Position numbers and translations under genes: made by a program. 36,503 nt of DNA from an uncultured Clostridium sp. (GTDB lineage: Bacteria; Bacillota; Clostridia; TANB77; CAG-508), in assembly GCA_930987745.1 (NCBI GenBank), contig CAKNKX010000016.1:1-36503 (forward strand), written 5' to 3'. This document shows positions 7,560-16,678 of this stretch, piece by piece. The number at the start of each line of letters is the position of its first letter. The stretch's first letter is position 1. Under the pieces are notes generated by a model. It worked only from the letters and a program-made list of their open reading frames with translations, was not told the DNA's origin and ran no database searches.

Positions 7560-8135
7560 ATGGAAGAAATAGTATTTGTAACACATAATAAAGGTAAAAT
7601 TGCATCAGCTAAAAAAGCACTTAAAGAAGTGAATTTCAAGATTTTTGAATATGATTTAGAAGAGCCAAGAAGTGATGATATAAAATACATATCTAAAGTA
7701 AAAGTAGAAGAAGCATATAAATTGGTAAATAAGCCATGTATATCAATGGATAGTGGATTTTTTATTGAAGAATTAAATGGCTTTCCAAGAGCATTTGTAA
7801 ATTATGCTTTAGATACAATAGGAATAAATGGAATACTAAAACTAATGGAAAATAAGGAAAATAGAAAATGCTATTTTGGAGAATGTTTATCATATTATGA
7901 TGGAAAAGAATTACATCAATTTATGGGAAAACATGAAGGTGTGTTAACAAAAGAAATATTAGGTAATGACACAGATGAAAAATGGTCAGATTTATGGTAT
8001 ATATATAAACCATATGGATATGATAAAACATTAGCACAAATGACAAAAGAAGAAAGAGATGGAAGAAAAAGAGAAAAATCAACAGATTCATTTAGCGAAT
8101 TTGCAAAATGGTATCTAGAAAATAATAAAAAGTAG
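7560..8135 (+). CDS. HAM1/RdgB-like non-canonical purine NTP pyrophosphatase
   Basis: 191 aa. The N-terminal nucleotide-binding motif VFVTHNKGKIASAK (TxNxxK-type) and the substrate Asp region SMDSGFFIEELNGFPRAF belong to the ITPase family, which hydrolyses dITP and XTP. The C-terminal half (KWSDLWYIYKPYGYDKTLAQMT) resembles RdgB/HAM1 relatives, though more diverged than standard RdgB. GAAGGG lies just before ATG. A second member of the family lies at 24773, diverged from this one. Confidence 0.83.
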   Translation: MEEIVFVTHNKGKIASAKKALKEVNFKIFEYDLEEPRSDDIKYISKVKVEEAYKLVNKPCISMDSGFFIEELNGFPRAFVNYALDTIGINGILKLMENKENRKCYFGECLSYYDGKELHQFMGKHEGVLTKEILGNDTDEKWSDLWYIYKPYGYDKTLAQMTKEERDGRKREKSTDSFSEFAKWYLENNKK

Positions 8136-8145
8136 AGGAAGATAA

Positions 8146-9087
8146 ATGTTATCAATATTAGATGTAAAAAAGAAATTACCAAAAGACTTTATAGAAGATA
8201 TATATAATAACTATACTCCACTTACAGTAGATAAAATCTTATCAGGAATGTTAGGTGATAGAAAAACAACAGTAAGAGTAAATACTTTAAAAAGTAATGT
8301 TCAAGATGTGATTAGAGAATTTAAAGAAAATAATATAAAATTTGATAGAATAGAATGGTACAAAGATGCATTAGTTATTAAAAATGTAAAAGAAAAAGAA
8401 TTGCAAAATTTAGAAATATATCAAAAAGGAGGTATATATCTTCAAAGTTTATCAAGTATGATACCACCACTTGTTTTAAATCCTAAACCAAATGAAAAAG
8501 TTTTAGACCTAACAGCAGCACCTGGAAGTAAAACAACTGAAATTTCAGCTTTAATGGAGAATAAAGGATATATTTTAGCAAATGAATTAGATAGTATTAG
8601 ATGTGAAAGACTAAGATATAATATAAAAATGCAAGGTGCAAATATAGTAGAAGTTATAAATAAAAGAGGAGAAAAAGTAGGAGAAGAACATAAAGAAGAA
8701 TTTGACAAAGTCTTATTAGATGCACCTTGTAGTGGAGAAGGAAGATTTTTAGGAAATAGCCCAAAAACATACAGAACATGGTCTAAAAAAACGGTAAATG
8801 AACTTGCAAAACTTCAAAAGAAACTATTAAAAAGTGCATATGAAGCATTAAAACCAGGAGGAGTCTTAGTATATTCAACATGTACTTTAAACAAAAAAGA
8901 AAATGAAGAAGTATTAGAATGGGCATTAGAAAATTTAGAATTAAAATTATTAGATATTAATTTAGATTTAAGAGAAAAACTTCAAGGATTTAATAAAGGG
9001 TTAAATAAGGAAATAAGTAAAGCAATTAGAATATTACCATCAAAAAATATGGAAGGATTTTTTATAGCTAAATTTAAAAAGATATAA
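8146..9087 (+). CDS. NOL1/NOP2/Sun-family m5C RNA methyltransferase (RsmB/RsmF-like)
   Basis: 313 aa. The SAM-binding motif VLDLTAAPGSKTTEISALM, motif IV with the catalytic cysteine (LDAPCSGEGRF) and motif VI (YSTCTLNKKENE) are all intact. The N-terminal part (TTVRVNTLK) is the short RNA-binding extension of this family. It methylates C5 of cytidine in rRNA or tRNA. There is no C-terminal PUA/FAU domain, so it is a compact form. It starts 10 nt after the HAM1-like gene and is the last gene before a terminator. Confidence 0.9.
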   Translation: MLSILDVKKKLPKDFIEDIYNNYTPLTVDKILSGMLGDRKTTVRVNTLKSNVQDVIREFKENNIKFDRIEWYKDALVIKNVKEKELQNLEIYQKGGIYLQSLSSMIPPLVLNPKPNEKVLDLTAAPGSKTTEISALMENKGYILANELDSIRCERLRYNIKMQGANIVEVINKRGEKVGEEHKEEFDKVLLDAPCSGEGRFLGNSPKTYRTWSKKTVNELAKLQKKLLKSAYEALKPGGVLVYSTCTLNKKENEEVLEWALENLELKLLDINLDLREKLQGFNKGLNKEISKAIRILPSKNMEGFFIAKFKKI

Positions 9088-9093
9088 AGCAAA

Positions 9094-9122
9094 ATACACT
9101 TAATATGTAAGTGTGTTTTTTT
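9094..9122 (+). terminator. Rho-independent terminator
   Basis: Hairpin atacactta / taagtgtg with a short loop, followed by a T-run, 6 nt after the RNA methyltransferase stop. It closes the nucleotide-enzyme run. Confidence 0.85.
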
Positions 9123-9175
9123 ATATAATTAATTGTGAAATAATTGTGAAAATTATACTAAAAATAAAATAAATG

Positions 9176-9184
9176 TGGTATAAA
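9176..9184 (+). promoter_or_regulatory. Extended -10 promoter element for the ABC transporter
   Basis: TGGTATAAA, an extended -10 (TGnTATAAT-like), lies 31 nt before ATG 9215. No good -35 is visible. The same element recurs before the gene at 24773. Confidence 0.45.
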
Positions 9185-9214
9185 TATAAAAGGCAAAAAG
9201 GAGGCTAGGAATAT

Positions 9215-11796
9215 ATGCTAAAATTGAAAAATATAACTAAAGAATATATATCAGGAGATAGTAAAGTAGAAGCCTTAAAAGGTATAAGCATAGAATTTAG
9301 AAAAAGTGAATTTGTATCAATTCTAGGACAAAGTGGTTGTGGGAAAACAACACTTTTAAATATTATAGGAGGATTAGATAGATATACAAGTGGTGATTTA
9401 GTAATTAATCGGAAAATCAACAAAAGATTTTAAAGATAAAGATTGGGATGCTTATAGGAATTATTCAGTAGGTTTTGTATTTCAAAGCTATAACCTAATA
9501 CCACATCAAACCATTTTATCAAATGTTGAACTTGCTTTAACTTTATCAGGAGTGCAAAAAAAAGAAAGACAAAAAAGAGCAATTGAGGCATTAAAAAAAG
9601 TAGGGCTTGAAAAACAAATACACAAAAAGCCAAATCAGTTATCAGGTGGACAAATGCAAAGAGTAGCTATTGCAAGAGCAATAGTGAATAATCCAGATAT
9701 AATTTTGGCGGATGAACCAACAGGTGCATTAGATTCTAAAACTAGTAAACAGGTAATGGATATTCTAAAAGAAATAGCAAAAGATAAGTTAGTAATAATG
9801 GTAACACATAACAAAGAATTAGCAGAAGAATATTCTACAAGAATAATAAAAATATTAGATGGTGTAATTACAGATGATAGCAATCAATATGATAATAAAT
9901 CTGAAGAGAAAAATATAGAAAAAGAAAAAAGAAGAACATCAATAAAATTTTTTACTGCATTAAATTTAAGTTTAAATAATTTAATGACTAAAAAAGGAAG
10001 AACAATTCTTACGTCATTTGCAGGAAGTATAGGAATTATAGGGATAGCCTTAATACTTGCAATATCAACAGGGATACAAAACTATATAGATAGAGTAGAA
10101 GAAGATACTTTGTCATCATACCCTATAACCATTGAAGAAGCAACAATAGACACATCAAGTATGTTAGAAACTATGATGCAAGAAAATAGCGATGAAGATG
10201 AAAATTTAGCTGATGGCAAAATTCATTCACAAAATATAATGACAGAAATGTTATCAACTATATCAAATAAGGTACAAAGTAATAATTTAACAGAATTTAA
10301 AAAATATTTAGAAGAAGATAATAATGAAATAGTAAATAATTCAAACTCAATACAATATGGATATGGTTTAAATTTAAATCTATATAAAGAAAATACAGAG
10401 GATGGAATAGTAAAAGTAAACCCTAGTACTGTTATGGAAAAATTAGGTATGGGAGGAATGACAGAGACACGGAAGTAATGGCATTAGTTTTATGAATACA
10501 GATGTGTGGACAGAAATGTTAGATAATGAAGAACTATTGCATTCACAATATGACTTAGTAGCAGGAGCATGGCCTGAAAATTATAATGAAGTAGTTTTAA
10601 TAGTAGATGAACAAAATAGAATAAATGATTATGTACTTTATTCATTAGGATTAAAAAATCAAGATGAATTAGAAGAAACAATGGATAAATTAACAAAAGG
10701 AGAAGAGGTCGAAGAACCAGAAAACACAACTTATACTTATGATGAATTATTAAATTTATCATTTAAATTATTATTAAATAGTGACTATTATCAAAAAGAA
10801 AATAGATTATGGGTAAATAAAGAAAATGATGAAAATTATATGAAGCAAAAAATATCAGATGCAGAAAGTATAAAAGTTGTAGGAATTATAAAACAAAATG
10901 AAAATAGTACAGCAACAGCTATGGCAGGAGGAATTGGATACTTAAAAGATTTAAAAGAATATGTAATAAATAAAACAAATGAAGCAGAAATCGTAAAAGA
11001 ACAAAAAGAAAATCCCGAGGTAAATGTGTTTACAGGATTAGAATTTCCAAAAGAAGGGGAAAGTCAAACATTTAATATAGAAAATCTAAGTACCGAACAA
11101 CAAATGGCACTATCTCAGATGTCTCCAGAACAAATTGCAGATATGATGGAAACATATAGAGAAAATCAAGAAGCAACATATGAAGATAATTTAGCAACTT
11201 TAGGTTCTGTCGATTTAGATAAACCATCTTCAATATCAATATATCCAAAATCATTTGATGATAAAGAAAAAATTGCAAGTGCAATAGAGGAGTATAATCA
11301 AAAACAAAGAGACGAAGGAAAAGAAGAAAATGTAATAACATATACAGATATAGTAGGAACTATGATGAAATCTGTTACCAATATAATAGATGCAGTAAGT
11401 TATGCTTTAATTGGATTTGTAAGTATTTCACTTATTGTTTCATCAATAATGATAGGAATAATAACATATATATCAGTATTAGAAAGAACAAAAGAAATAG
11501 GAATCTTAAGAGCAATAGGAGCATCTAAAAAAGATATTTCAAAAGTATTTAATGCAGAAACTTTTATAGTTGGATTAATTGCAGGACTTCTAGGTATAGG
11601 AATTACAGTTCTTTTAACAATACCAATAAATAGTTTAATATATAATTTATCAGGAGTCGCAATTAAAGCAACATTAAGTCCTGTAGCTGGTCTAATACTT
11701 GTATTAATTAGTATGTTCTTAACAATAATTGCAGGTCTAATTCCAGCCAGAATGGCAAGTAAGAAAGACCCAGTAGAAGCATTAAGAACTGAATAA
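9215..11796 (+). CDS. ABC transporter ATPase-permease fusion with two +1 CGG frameshifts
   Basis: Three frames form one 859-aa protein: 9215-9409, then 9411-10469, then 10471-11796. AAGGAGG precedes ATG 9215. The ATPase domain has Walker A GQSGCGKT (residues 38-45), the LSGGQ signature and Walker B ILADEPTGALD. The permease half is of the FtsX/MacB type: one TM after GRTILTSFAGSIG, a large extracellular domain and three C-terminal TMs with the ERTKEIGILRAIGAS motif. At 9410 the upstream frame reads CGG after LVIN; skipping C gives GKSTKDF, restoring the conserved Gly of the ATPase 'inG' turn. At 10470, skipping C gives TETGSNGISF. Without the shifts the products end within 6 codons (site 1) and 2 codons (site 2). 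No ATPase or permease motif is missing. The substrate is unknown. Confidence 0.85.
9410..9413 (+). other. CGGA +1 frameshift site 1 (ABC ATPase domain)
   Basis: In-frame CGG (codon 66), preceded by AAT. Skipping C9410 reads GGA and enters the frame that runs on to 10469. No SD-like enhancer or slippery run is seen upstream. Confidence 0.85.
10470..10473 (+). other. CGGA +1 frameshift site 2 (ABC permease domain)
   Basis: In-frame CGG, preceded by ACA and one AAG codon before TAA. Skipping C10470 reads GGA and enters the 441-codon frame that holds the rest of the permease. Confidence 0.85.
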
Positions 11797-11826
11797 ATTA
11801 TATCTTTTATAAATGATTAATAAAAT

Positions 11827-11862
11827 AAAAGCCTTGTAATGTAGATGTTATAAGGCTTTTAA
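11827..11862 (+). terminator. Rho-independent terminator after the ABC transporter
   Basis: Inverted repeat aaaagcctt / aaggctttt around a 16-nt loop, 30 nt after the stop codon. Confidence 0.75.
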
Positions 11863-11912
11863 AAGTATATAAATTTAGTTCTAAAATTTCTAAACTTTTT
11901 TTGAAATTTCTA

Positions 11913-11941
11913 TTGACAAAAAAGAAAAAAACATTTATAAT
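11913..11941 (+). promoter_or_regulatory. Promoter of tRNA-Gly copy 1
   Basis: Perfect -35 TTGACA (11913-11918), 17-nt spacer and perfect -10 TATAAT (11936-11941). A nearly identical promoter precedes copy 2. Confidence 0.9.
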
Positions 11942-11964
11942 TTATAACTGTCAGGAGGAAATAT

Positions 11965-12038
<74 letters not shown>

Positions 12039-12045
12039 AATTATA

Positions 12046-12086
12046 ACAACCTACGAACTAAAAAGTTTGTAGGTTATTTTTTGTAT
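12046..12086 (+). terminator. Terminator of tRNA-Gly copy 1
   Basis: Stem aacctacgaac / gtttgtaggtt followed by a T-run, 8 nt after the tRNA. The same hairpin with small changes follows copy 2. Confidence 0.85.
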
Positions 12087-12222
12087 TATATAATAAGTTA
12101 ATTATAAAATACAAAGAGAAGAAATATTGAGAATAAAGTGTTGTAAAACTTGAAATAATATGTTACACTATGAGAAAATAAAATCTATTATAAAGATTTT
12201 AAGAGAAAAGAAGTGAAGAAAG

Positions 12223-13257
12223 ATGAAATTAAAAGGTTTTGCAAGACCAAATATTATTGCTTTTTTTGACAAAGATGGAACTACAGATTGGAAAGATTCA
12301 GAATTTAGAACTACATTGCAACTGTTTAATAAAATGGGAGGACTTGCTATTCCAACGACAGGTAGAACAGGTGGAGATGTAGAACAAGATGCTAAAAAGT
12401 ATAAAGTACCAATTAGAGTAGTAATTGCTGATAATGGTGCAATAATTATAGATGAACAAAGCAATGAAACAATAGATAAAATAAAACTAGAAGAATCTAA
12501 GATTGCTCAAATTTTAGATAAGTTTGAAGAAGTAGGTGGAAATAAAGACTTAATAAGAGTAACAGATGGAAAAAATATTTATGCTACAACAGATAGAGAA
12601 GTAAGAAGATATTATAAAAACAATAAAGTAGCAAGATTTAGTCACGATTTAAGAAAAGATATTAAAAGTGGAAATATTGAAAGCTTAACCAAAATTACAT
12701 TAGCAGGGTCTAAAGACCAAATGCAGGAAATGGCGGATTTTGCCGAAGAAATAGGTTTCTGGACAGATATGGATAAAACCAAATTCCCAGCAAAAAGACA
12801 ACAAAATATACGTTTAGATATTGCTGAAAAAGGAATAAATAAAGGAAGGGCTGTAAAAAGAACAAATGAAATATTTAATCCAATAGATGGCTATATATGT
12901 ATAGGAAATGGTTGGAATGACTTATCCATGTTTAAGCAGGCAATTGATGATGGAATGGTTGCTGCTATCATGGGAGACTCAAGTAGAGAACTGATTGAAG
13001 AAGTGAAAAAATATCAGAGAGATATTGGAAAAGGAAGAGTAATAATAATTCCACCAGAAAAAGAAAGAGCAAATAATTTTTTTAGGAGTTTTATAAAATT
13101 ATATCAACAGCGAAGAGAAGAAGAACAAAAAAAATCAAGAAGAAAAAGATTACCAAATGTTGAACGTATAGATGTACCTAGGACATTAGGAGAAAAAAGT
13201 CAAACTATGGATAGGAGACCTAATTCTCCAAGAAGGAATATAACAGAAGAAAGGTAA
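12223..13257 (+). CDS. HAD-superfamily (Cof-like) phosphatase
   Basis: 344 aa. Motif I is FFDKDGTTDW (DxDGT), motif II is TTGRTG, the conserved Lys region is KITLAGSK, and motifs III/IV are CIGNGWNDLSMF (GDGxND type, here GNGWND). This resembles Cof-type or sucrose/mannosyl-phosphate-type HAD hydrolases with a C2 cap. The last 60 or so residues are very basic (QQRREEEQKKSRRKRLPN, then more Arg) and may bind nucleic acid or be disordered. It lies alone between two tRNA-Gly cassettes. The ribosome binding site is weak (GAAGTGAAG). The substrate is unknown. Confidence 0.82.
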   Translation: MKLKGFARPNIIAFFDKDGTTDWKDSEFRTTLQLFNKMGGLAIPTTGRTGGDVEQDAKKYKVPIRVVIADNGAIIIDEQSNETIDKIKLEESKIAQILDKFEEVGGNKDLIRVTDGKNIYATTDREVRRYYKNNKVARFSHDLRKDIKSGNIESLTKITLAGSKDQMQEMADFAEEIGFWTDMDKTKFPAKRQQNIRLDIAEKGINKGRAVKRTNEIFNPIDGYICIGNGWNDLSMFKQAIDDGMVAAIMGDSSRELIEEVKKYQRDIGKGRVIIIPPEKERANNFFRSFIKLYQQRREEEQKKSRRKRLPNVERIDVPRTLGEKSQTMDRRPNSPRRNITEER

Positions 13258-13272
13258 AAATATAATTTGATA

Positions 13273-13307
13273 CAGATGAGGGGGAATTGCTCCCTCATCT
13301 AAAAAAA
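13273..13307 (+). terminator. Rho-independent terminator after the HAD gene
   Basis: Strong stem agatgaggg / ccctcatct with a short loop, 16 nt after the stop codon, then an A-rich/T-poor tail. The stem is stronger than the tail. Confidence 0.7.
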
Positions 13308-13320
13308 TTTAAAAAATGTA

Positions 13321-13349
13321 TTGACAAAAGCAATAAAAACATTTATAAT
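13321..13349 (+). promoter_or_regulatory. Promoter of tRNA-Gly copy 2
   Basis: TTGACA (13321-13326), 17-nt spacer, TATAAT (13344-13349), matching the copy 1 promoter. Confidence 0.9.
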
Positions 13350-13371
13350 TTATAACTGTCAGGGGAAAAAT

Positions 13372-13445
<74 letters not shown>

Positions 13446-13453
13446 AATTATAA

Positions 13454-13490
13454 CAACTTACGAACTATAAAGTTTGTAGGTTGTTTTTTA
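13454..13490 (+). terminator. Terminator of tRNA-Gly copy 2
   Basis: Stem caacttacgaac / gtttgtaggttg followed by a T-run. Confidence 0.85.
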
Positions 13491-13660
13491 TTAATTCAAA
13501 ATGAAATATCTAGCATTTGACTTTATGTGAATTTTATGGTAAGATTTTTAATGATATAGGAAAAGTCCTGTGTCATCCAATTTTTTTCACTAACTAGTGA
13601 AGAGAATTCTTCTACTGTTAGTTTTAAATACAATGCAACTACATTTAGGAGGTAAACATT

Positions 13661-13918
13661 ATGGAACAAATTATTTTTCAGGTTGCGACTTTTTTTATGT
13701 TACTCGTATTGACAGTAGTATTAATTGTAGAATTAAAGAAGAAAATACGGCTGAGAGCCACAGGGATTGTGGTAACAGTAATGCTTCTTATTCTTCAAAT
13801 TCCAAGAATAATCATAGAGGGAACAGTAAAGCCTATTATTTGCATATGCTTATTTGTTGCGCTTCTTGGAATTGAACTTTGGATAATCCGAAGTGAAAAA
13901 TTACAAAATCGACTGTAA
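13661..13918 (+). CDS. Small two/three-TM membrane protein with an in-frame CGG
   Basis: 85 aa, with AGGAGG 7 nt before ATG. Hydrophobic segments lie at about residues 6-24, 36-50 and 58-75, with a KKKIRLRA turn between the first two. I do not recognise the family. Codon 30 (13748-13750) is CGG followed by C, and the +1 frame there reads GGC TGA. So if CGG shifts in this host the product would end after 31 residues. Codon use is GC-richer than its neighbours (GCC, GGG, CTG, GTG), which suggests recent acquisition. It is the only in-frame CGG in the window outside the nine breaks. Confidence 0.6.
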   Translation: MEQIIFQVATFFMLLVLTVVLIVELKKKIRLRATGIVVTVMLLILQIPRIIIEGTVKPIICICLFVALLGIELWIIRSEKLQNRL

Positions 13919-13936
13919 TAGGTCGATTTTTTTATT
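13905..13936 (+). terminator. Rho-independent terminator
   Basis: Stem aaatcgac / gtcgattt around tgtaatag, then a T-run, overlapping the end of the small membrane ORF. Confidence 0.85.
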
Positions 13937-13939
13937 ACG

Positions 13940-14045
13940 TAGGAAAAATCGCCAGATTTTTCTGGAGTAACAAGGTTAAGTTACATATGTCTGTGTGATT
14001 GCGAAGCAATCTGCACATGTGGCGAACCCACTTTCCTTATACCTA
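13940..14045. repeat. Hairpin-rich intergenic segment, possible diverged relative of the structured repeat
   Basis: Contains aaaaatc-gcca-gatttttct, then tgtgtgattgc-GAA-gcaatctgcaca, a strong hairpin. On the minus strand it ends in aaccttgtta, like copies A and B, and has the gcaatc/gattgc core. The relation is weak. The rest of 13919-14162 shows no gene. Confidence 0.35.
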
Positions 14046-14162
14046 AATCTAATAATAAAATTATTAAGAAATAATACACTAAAAATTAAGAAAATCTAAA
14101 AACTTTTTTTCAGAATATAGTATATAATTTAAATAGAAGATAAAAAGTAGAGGGGAAACTAT

Positions 14163-14798
14163 ATGGAAAAAAGAGATGTAGTAAAAGAATTAGTAAAAAT
14201 ATTTTGGATTTTCTTAATTGGAAGTTTTATAGGATATATTGTAGAAATGATAGTAGGACTTGTTCAAAACGGTCATTTTGTCACAAGACAAGGAATGGTG
14301 TATGGACCATTTATTCAAGTATATGGAATAGGATTAATAGTATATTACTTAATAATACCTAAAACAGAAAATAAGTTACAAGTATTTCTAACAAGTATGT
14401 TATTAGGTGGGATAGTAGAATATTTATTCTCATTTTTACAAGAAACTATATTTGGAACAGTATCTTGGGATTATTCCGATTTATTCTTAAATATAAATGG
14501 AAGAACTAGTGTACTTCATTGTATATATTGGGGAATAGGAGGAATCTTATTCATTAAATATGTATATCCATTAATAAATAAAATAGATGAATTATATAAT
14601 AAAAAGTACTTTAGAATAGCGACATCGTGTTTAGTGATTTTTATTGTATTTGATATAACAATATCTAGTGTTGCTTGTCAAAGAAAAATAGAAAGAAAAG
14701 AAGCTATACCTGCACAAGGACTAATAGATGTATTTTTAGATGAAAACTTTCCTGATGAAAGACTAGAAGAAATTTATTCAAATGCAAGAGAAGTATAA
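14163..14798 (+). CDS. CmpB-like (putative ABC-transporter type IV) membrane protein
   Basis: 211 aa with about five TM segments: IFWIFLIGSFIGYIVEMIVGL, VYGIGLIVYYLII, FLTSMLLGGIVEYLFSFL, CIYWGIGGILFIKYVYPLI and IATSCLVIFIVFDITIS. The conserved 'RQGMVYGPFIQVYGIG' and 'WDYSDLFLNINGR' segments are typical of the CmpB/PF06541 family of clostridial membrane proteins, whose function is unsettled. It has GAGGGGA before ATG and is followed at once by repeat copy B. Confidence 0.8.
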   Translation: MEKRDVVKELVKIFWIFLIGSFIGYIVEMIVGLVQNGHFVTRQGMVYGPFIQVYGIGLIVYYLIIPKTENKLQVFLTSMLLGGIVEYLFSFLQETIFGTVSWDYSDLFLNINGRTSVLHCIYWGIGGILFIKYVYPLINKIDELYNKKYFRIATSCLVIFIVFDITISSVACQRKIERKEAIPAQGLIDVFLDENFPDERLEEIYSNAREV

Positions 14799-14799
14799 A

Positions 14800-14879
14800 A
14801 AATAAGAACCTGACCAGACATAGCAATCAAAGATTACAGCCATAGTACCCAGAAACCTTGTTGTCTAAAACAATAAAAA
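14800..14879 (+). repeat. Structured repeat, copy B
   Basis: Direct, diverged copy of 124-200. It shares aataagaacctgacc, tagcaatcaaagatt, tacccagaa and ccttgtt in the same order and spacing. The inner stem is weakened (gcaatc with gattac). Like copy A, it starts within a few bases of a stop codon. Confidence 0.65.
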
Positions 14880-14928
14880 GATATAATGGAGGGAATTTAA
14901 CTCCTCCACAATATCTTTTATTTTTTGT
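14876..14928. terminator. Bidirectional terminator between convergent genes
   Basis: Long stem aaaagatat…ggagg / cctcc…atatctttt with T-runs on both sides, between the CmpB-like gene (plus) and the acyl-CoA synthetase gene (minus). Confidence 0.85.
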
Positions 14929-16658
14929 CTTTATTAGGTTTCATATTGTCTCCATAACGTTTTACTTTTTGAGTTGTAGTTTTTTCAAACTCTTTATCTC
15001 TTATAATAAAACTCTTAATATGTTTGTAGTTAGGAAGACTTTTATTTACACTTGCAACAGCATCTGAAATCATTTTCCAAATTTCTTCTTTTGTTGGAAC
15101 ACTGCCCTTTAATTTTTCTGTAATTGCTTCAATGTTTGGATAAATTTGAGCATTAATATATGTTTCATCATCATTTCCTTTTTGTATTCCAGAAACTAAA
15201 GATTCTGAAATTAATGGATTCTCATTTAAATGTGCTTCAACTTCTTCTGGATAAATATTTTTACCATTTTTTGTTACAATTACACTTTTACATCTACCAG
15301 TGATGTATAAATATCCATTTTTATCAATTCTACCTAAATCTCCTGTATGGAACCAACCATCAATAATTGTTTGTTTTGTTCTTTCTTCATCTTCGTAATA
15401 TCCGAAGCATAACATTTGGACCTTTTACAATAATTTCTCCAACACCTTCATCATTCGGATTTTCAATTTTATATTCTACATTAGGAATAGGAAGCCCTGC
15501 AGCATCATCTCTTTGAAAAAAGTCTGTATTTCCCGCAACTAATGGGCTACATTCTGTTAAACCATATCCTTGAAGAGTATTTAATTTTAAACTTCTAAAA
15601 TCTGCAGCAATATTTGGATTAACGCTAGCAGCACCTACTATAAATACTCTTAATCTTCCACCCAATGTGTTTTTTACTTTTGTTCTTACAATTTTCTTTA
15701 AAACAAATGGTAAATCATGATAAGGATTTCCTTCTGATTTTACATATTTTGAAGGTAATGATTTATTCATATTTTTTATTAATGTTCTATGCATTTTTTC
15801 AAGAAGTAATGGAACACAAAGTATAACAGAAGGGTGAAATTCTTGCATGTTTGATACAATATATCTTAAACCTTCACAATGAGCTATACTTGCACCACTA
15901 TAAATAGGTAGTAAAAATCCTAAAGTACATTCATAAGTATGGTGAAGTGGTAAAACAGAAAAGAACAAGTCATTTCTTTTTACTTTTACAATACCATATG
16001 TTGATAAAATGTTTGAACATATATTTCTTTGTGATAAACAAACACCTTTAGCATTTCCTGTTGTTCCAGAAGTAAATAATAAAATTCTTAATTCATCTGG
16101 GTCAACTTTTATATCATCAAAATCAGTAAATCCAGCATTATATAGATTTTTACCTTCTTCTAATAGTTTTGTAAAACAAAAATTAGCATCTTTTTTATCA
16201 AAAGAAATAAATAAAGTATCTGGATTTTCTACTTTAGATATATTTTCTAAAACATCATTTAAATTTTTATCATCACCTAAAATTGCAACACATTGAGATA
16301 CATTCATAAAATTAATAATGTCATCTGTATGAAGTGCCTTATCTATTGGAACTACAATACCAACTATTGTTGCAGCTAAATATGAAACACACCATTTATA
16401 TGAGTTTTTTCCGATAACTGCAATTCTTTTTCCTAAAAAGCCTTTTTTAATTAAACTTGTCCCTAAATGAACAACATCATTTTTAAATTCTTCATAAGTA
16501 AGTCCATAAATTTTTCCATTTTCATCCTTCAATTTAAAAGCAAATCTAGAACGATATATATCTGCTGAACGGTATAACATATCTTTAAAATTTGTTACTT
16601 CTTCTGTTTTGTGATATTTCTTTTTTAATAATTCTGATACAGGAATTTCTTCTTTCAT
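14918..16658 (-). CDS. AMP-binding acyl-CoA synthetase with one +1 CGG frameshift
   Basis: 579 aa when 16658-15405 is joined to 15403-14918. GGAGGATAC precedes the ATG. The adenylate-forming motif LLFTSGTTGNAKGVCLS (A3), the YGLTECSPLV (A5) and the TGDLGRIDKNGYLYITGR (A7/A8) are present, and the C-terminal lid follows. It resembles long-chain fatty-acid CoA ligases. At 15404-15402 the upstream frame reads CGG after GPNVML. Skipping C gives GYYEDEE, the invariant Gly-Tyr of the family, and without it translation ends four codons on. It appears to share an operon with the upstream membrane protein (20-nt gap). Confidence 0.88.
15401..15404 (-). other. CGGA +1 frameshift site 3 (acyl-CoA synthetase)
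   Basis: Minus-strand CGG (C at 15404), preceded by CTT. Skipping C reads GGA and continues for 161 codons to the stop at 14918-14920. Confidence 0.87.
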
Positions 16659-16678
16659 TTTGTATCCTCCTTAAAATT

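Noticed and set aside
13597..13875. 92-aa ORF overlapping the small membrane ORF
   Set aside because: No ribosome binding site and no hydrophobic pattern; the 13661 frame has AGGAGG and clear TM segments.
14918..15067. Plus-strand ORFs over the acyl-CoA synthetase gene
   Set aside because: They are antisense shadows of a gene with complete AMP-binding motifs.
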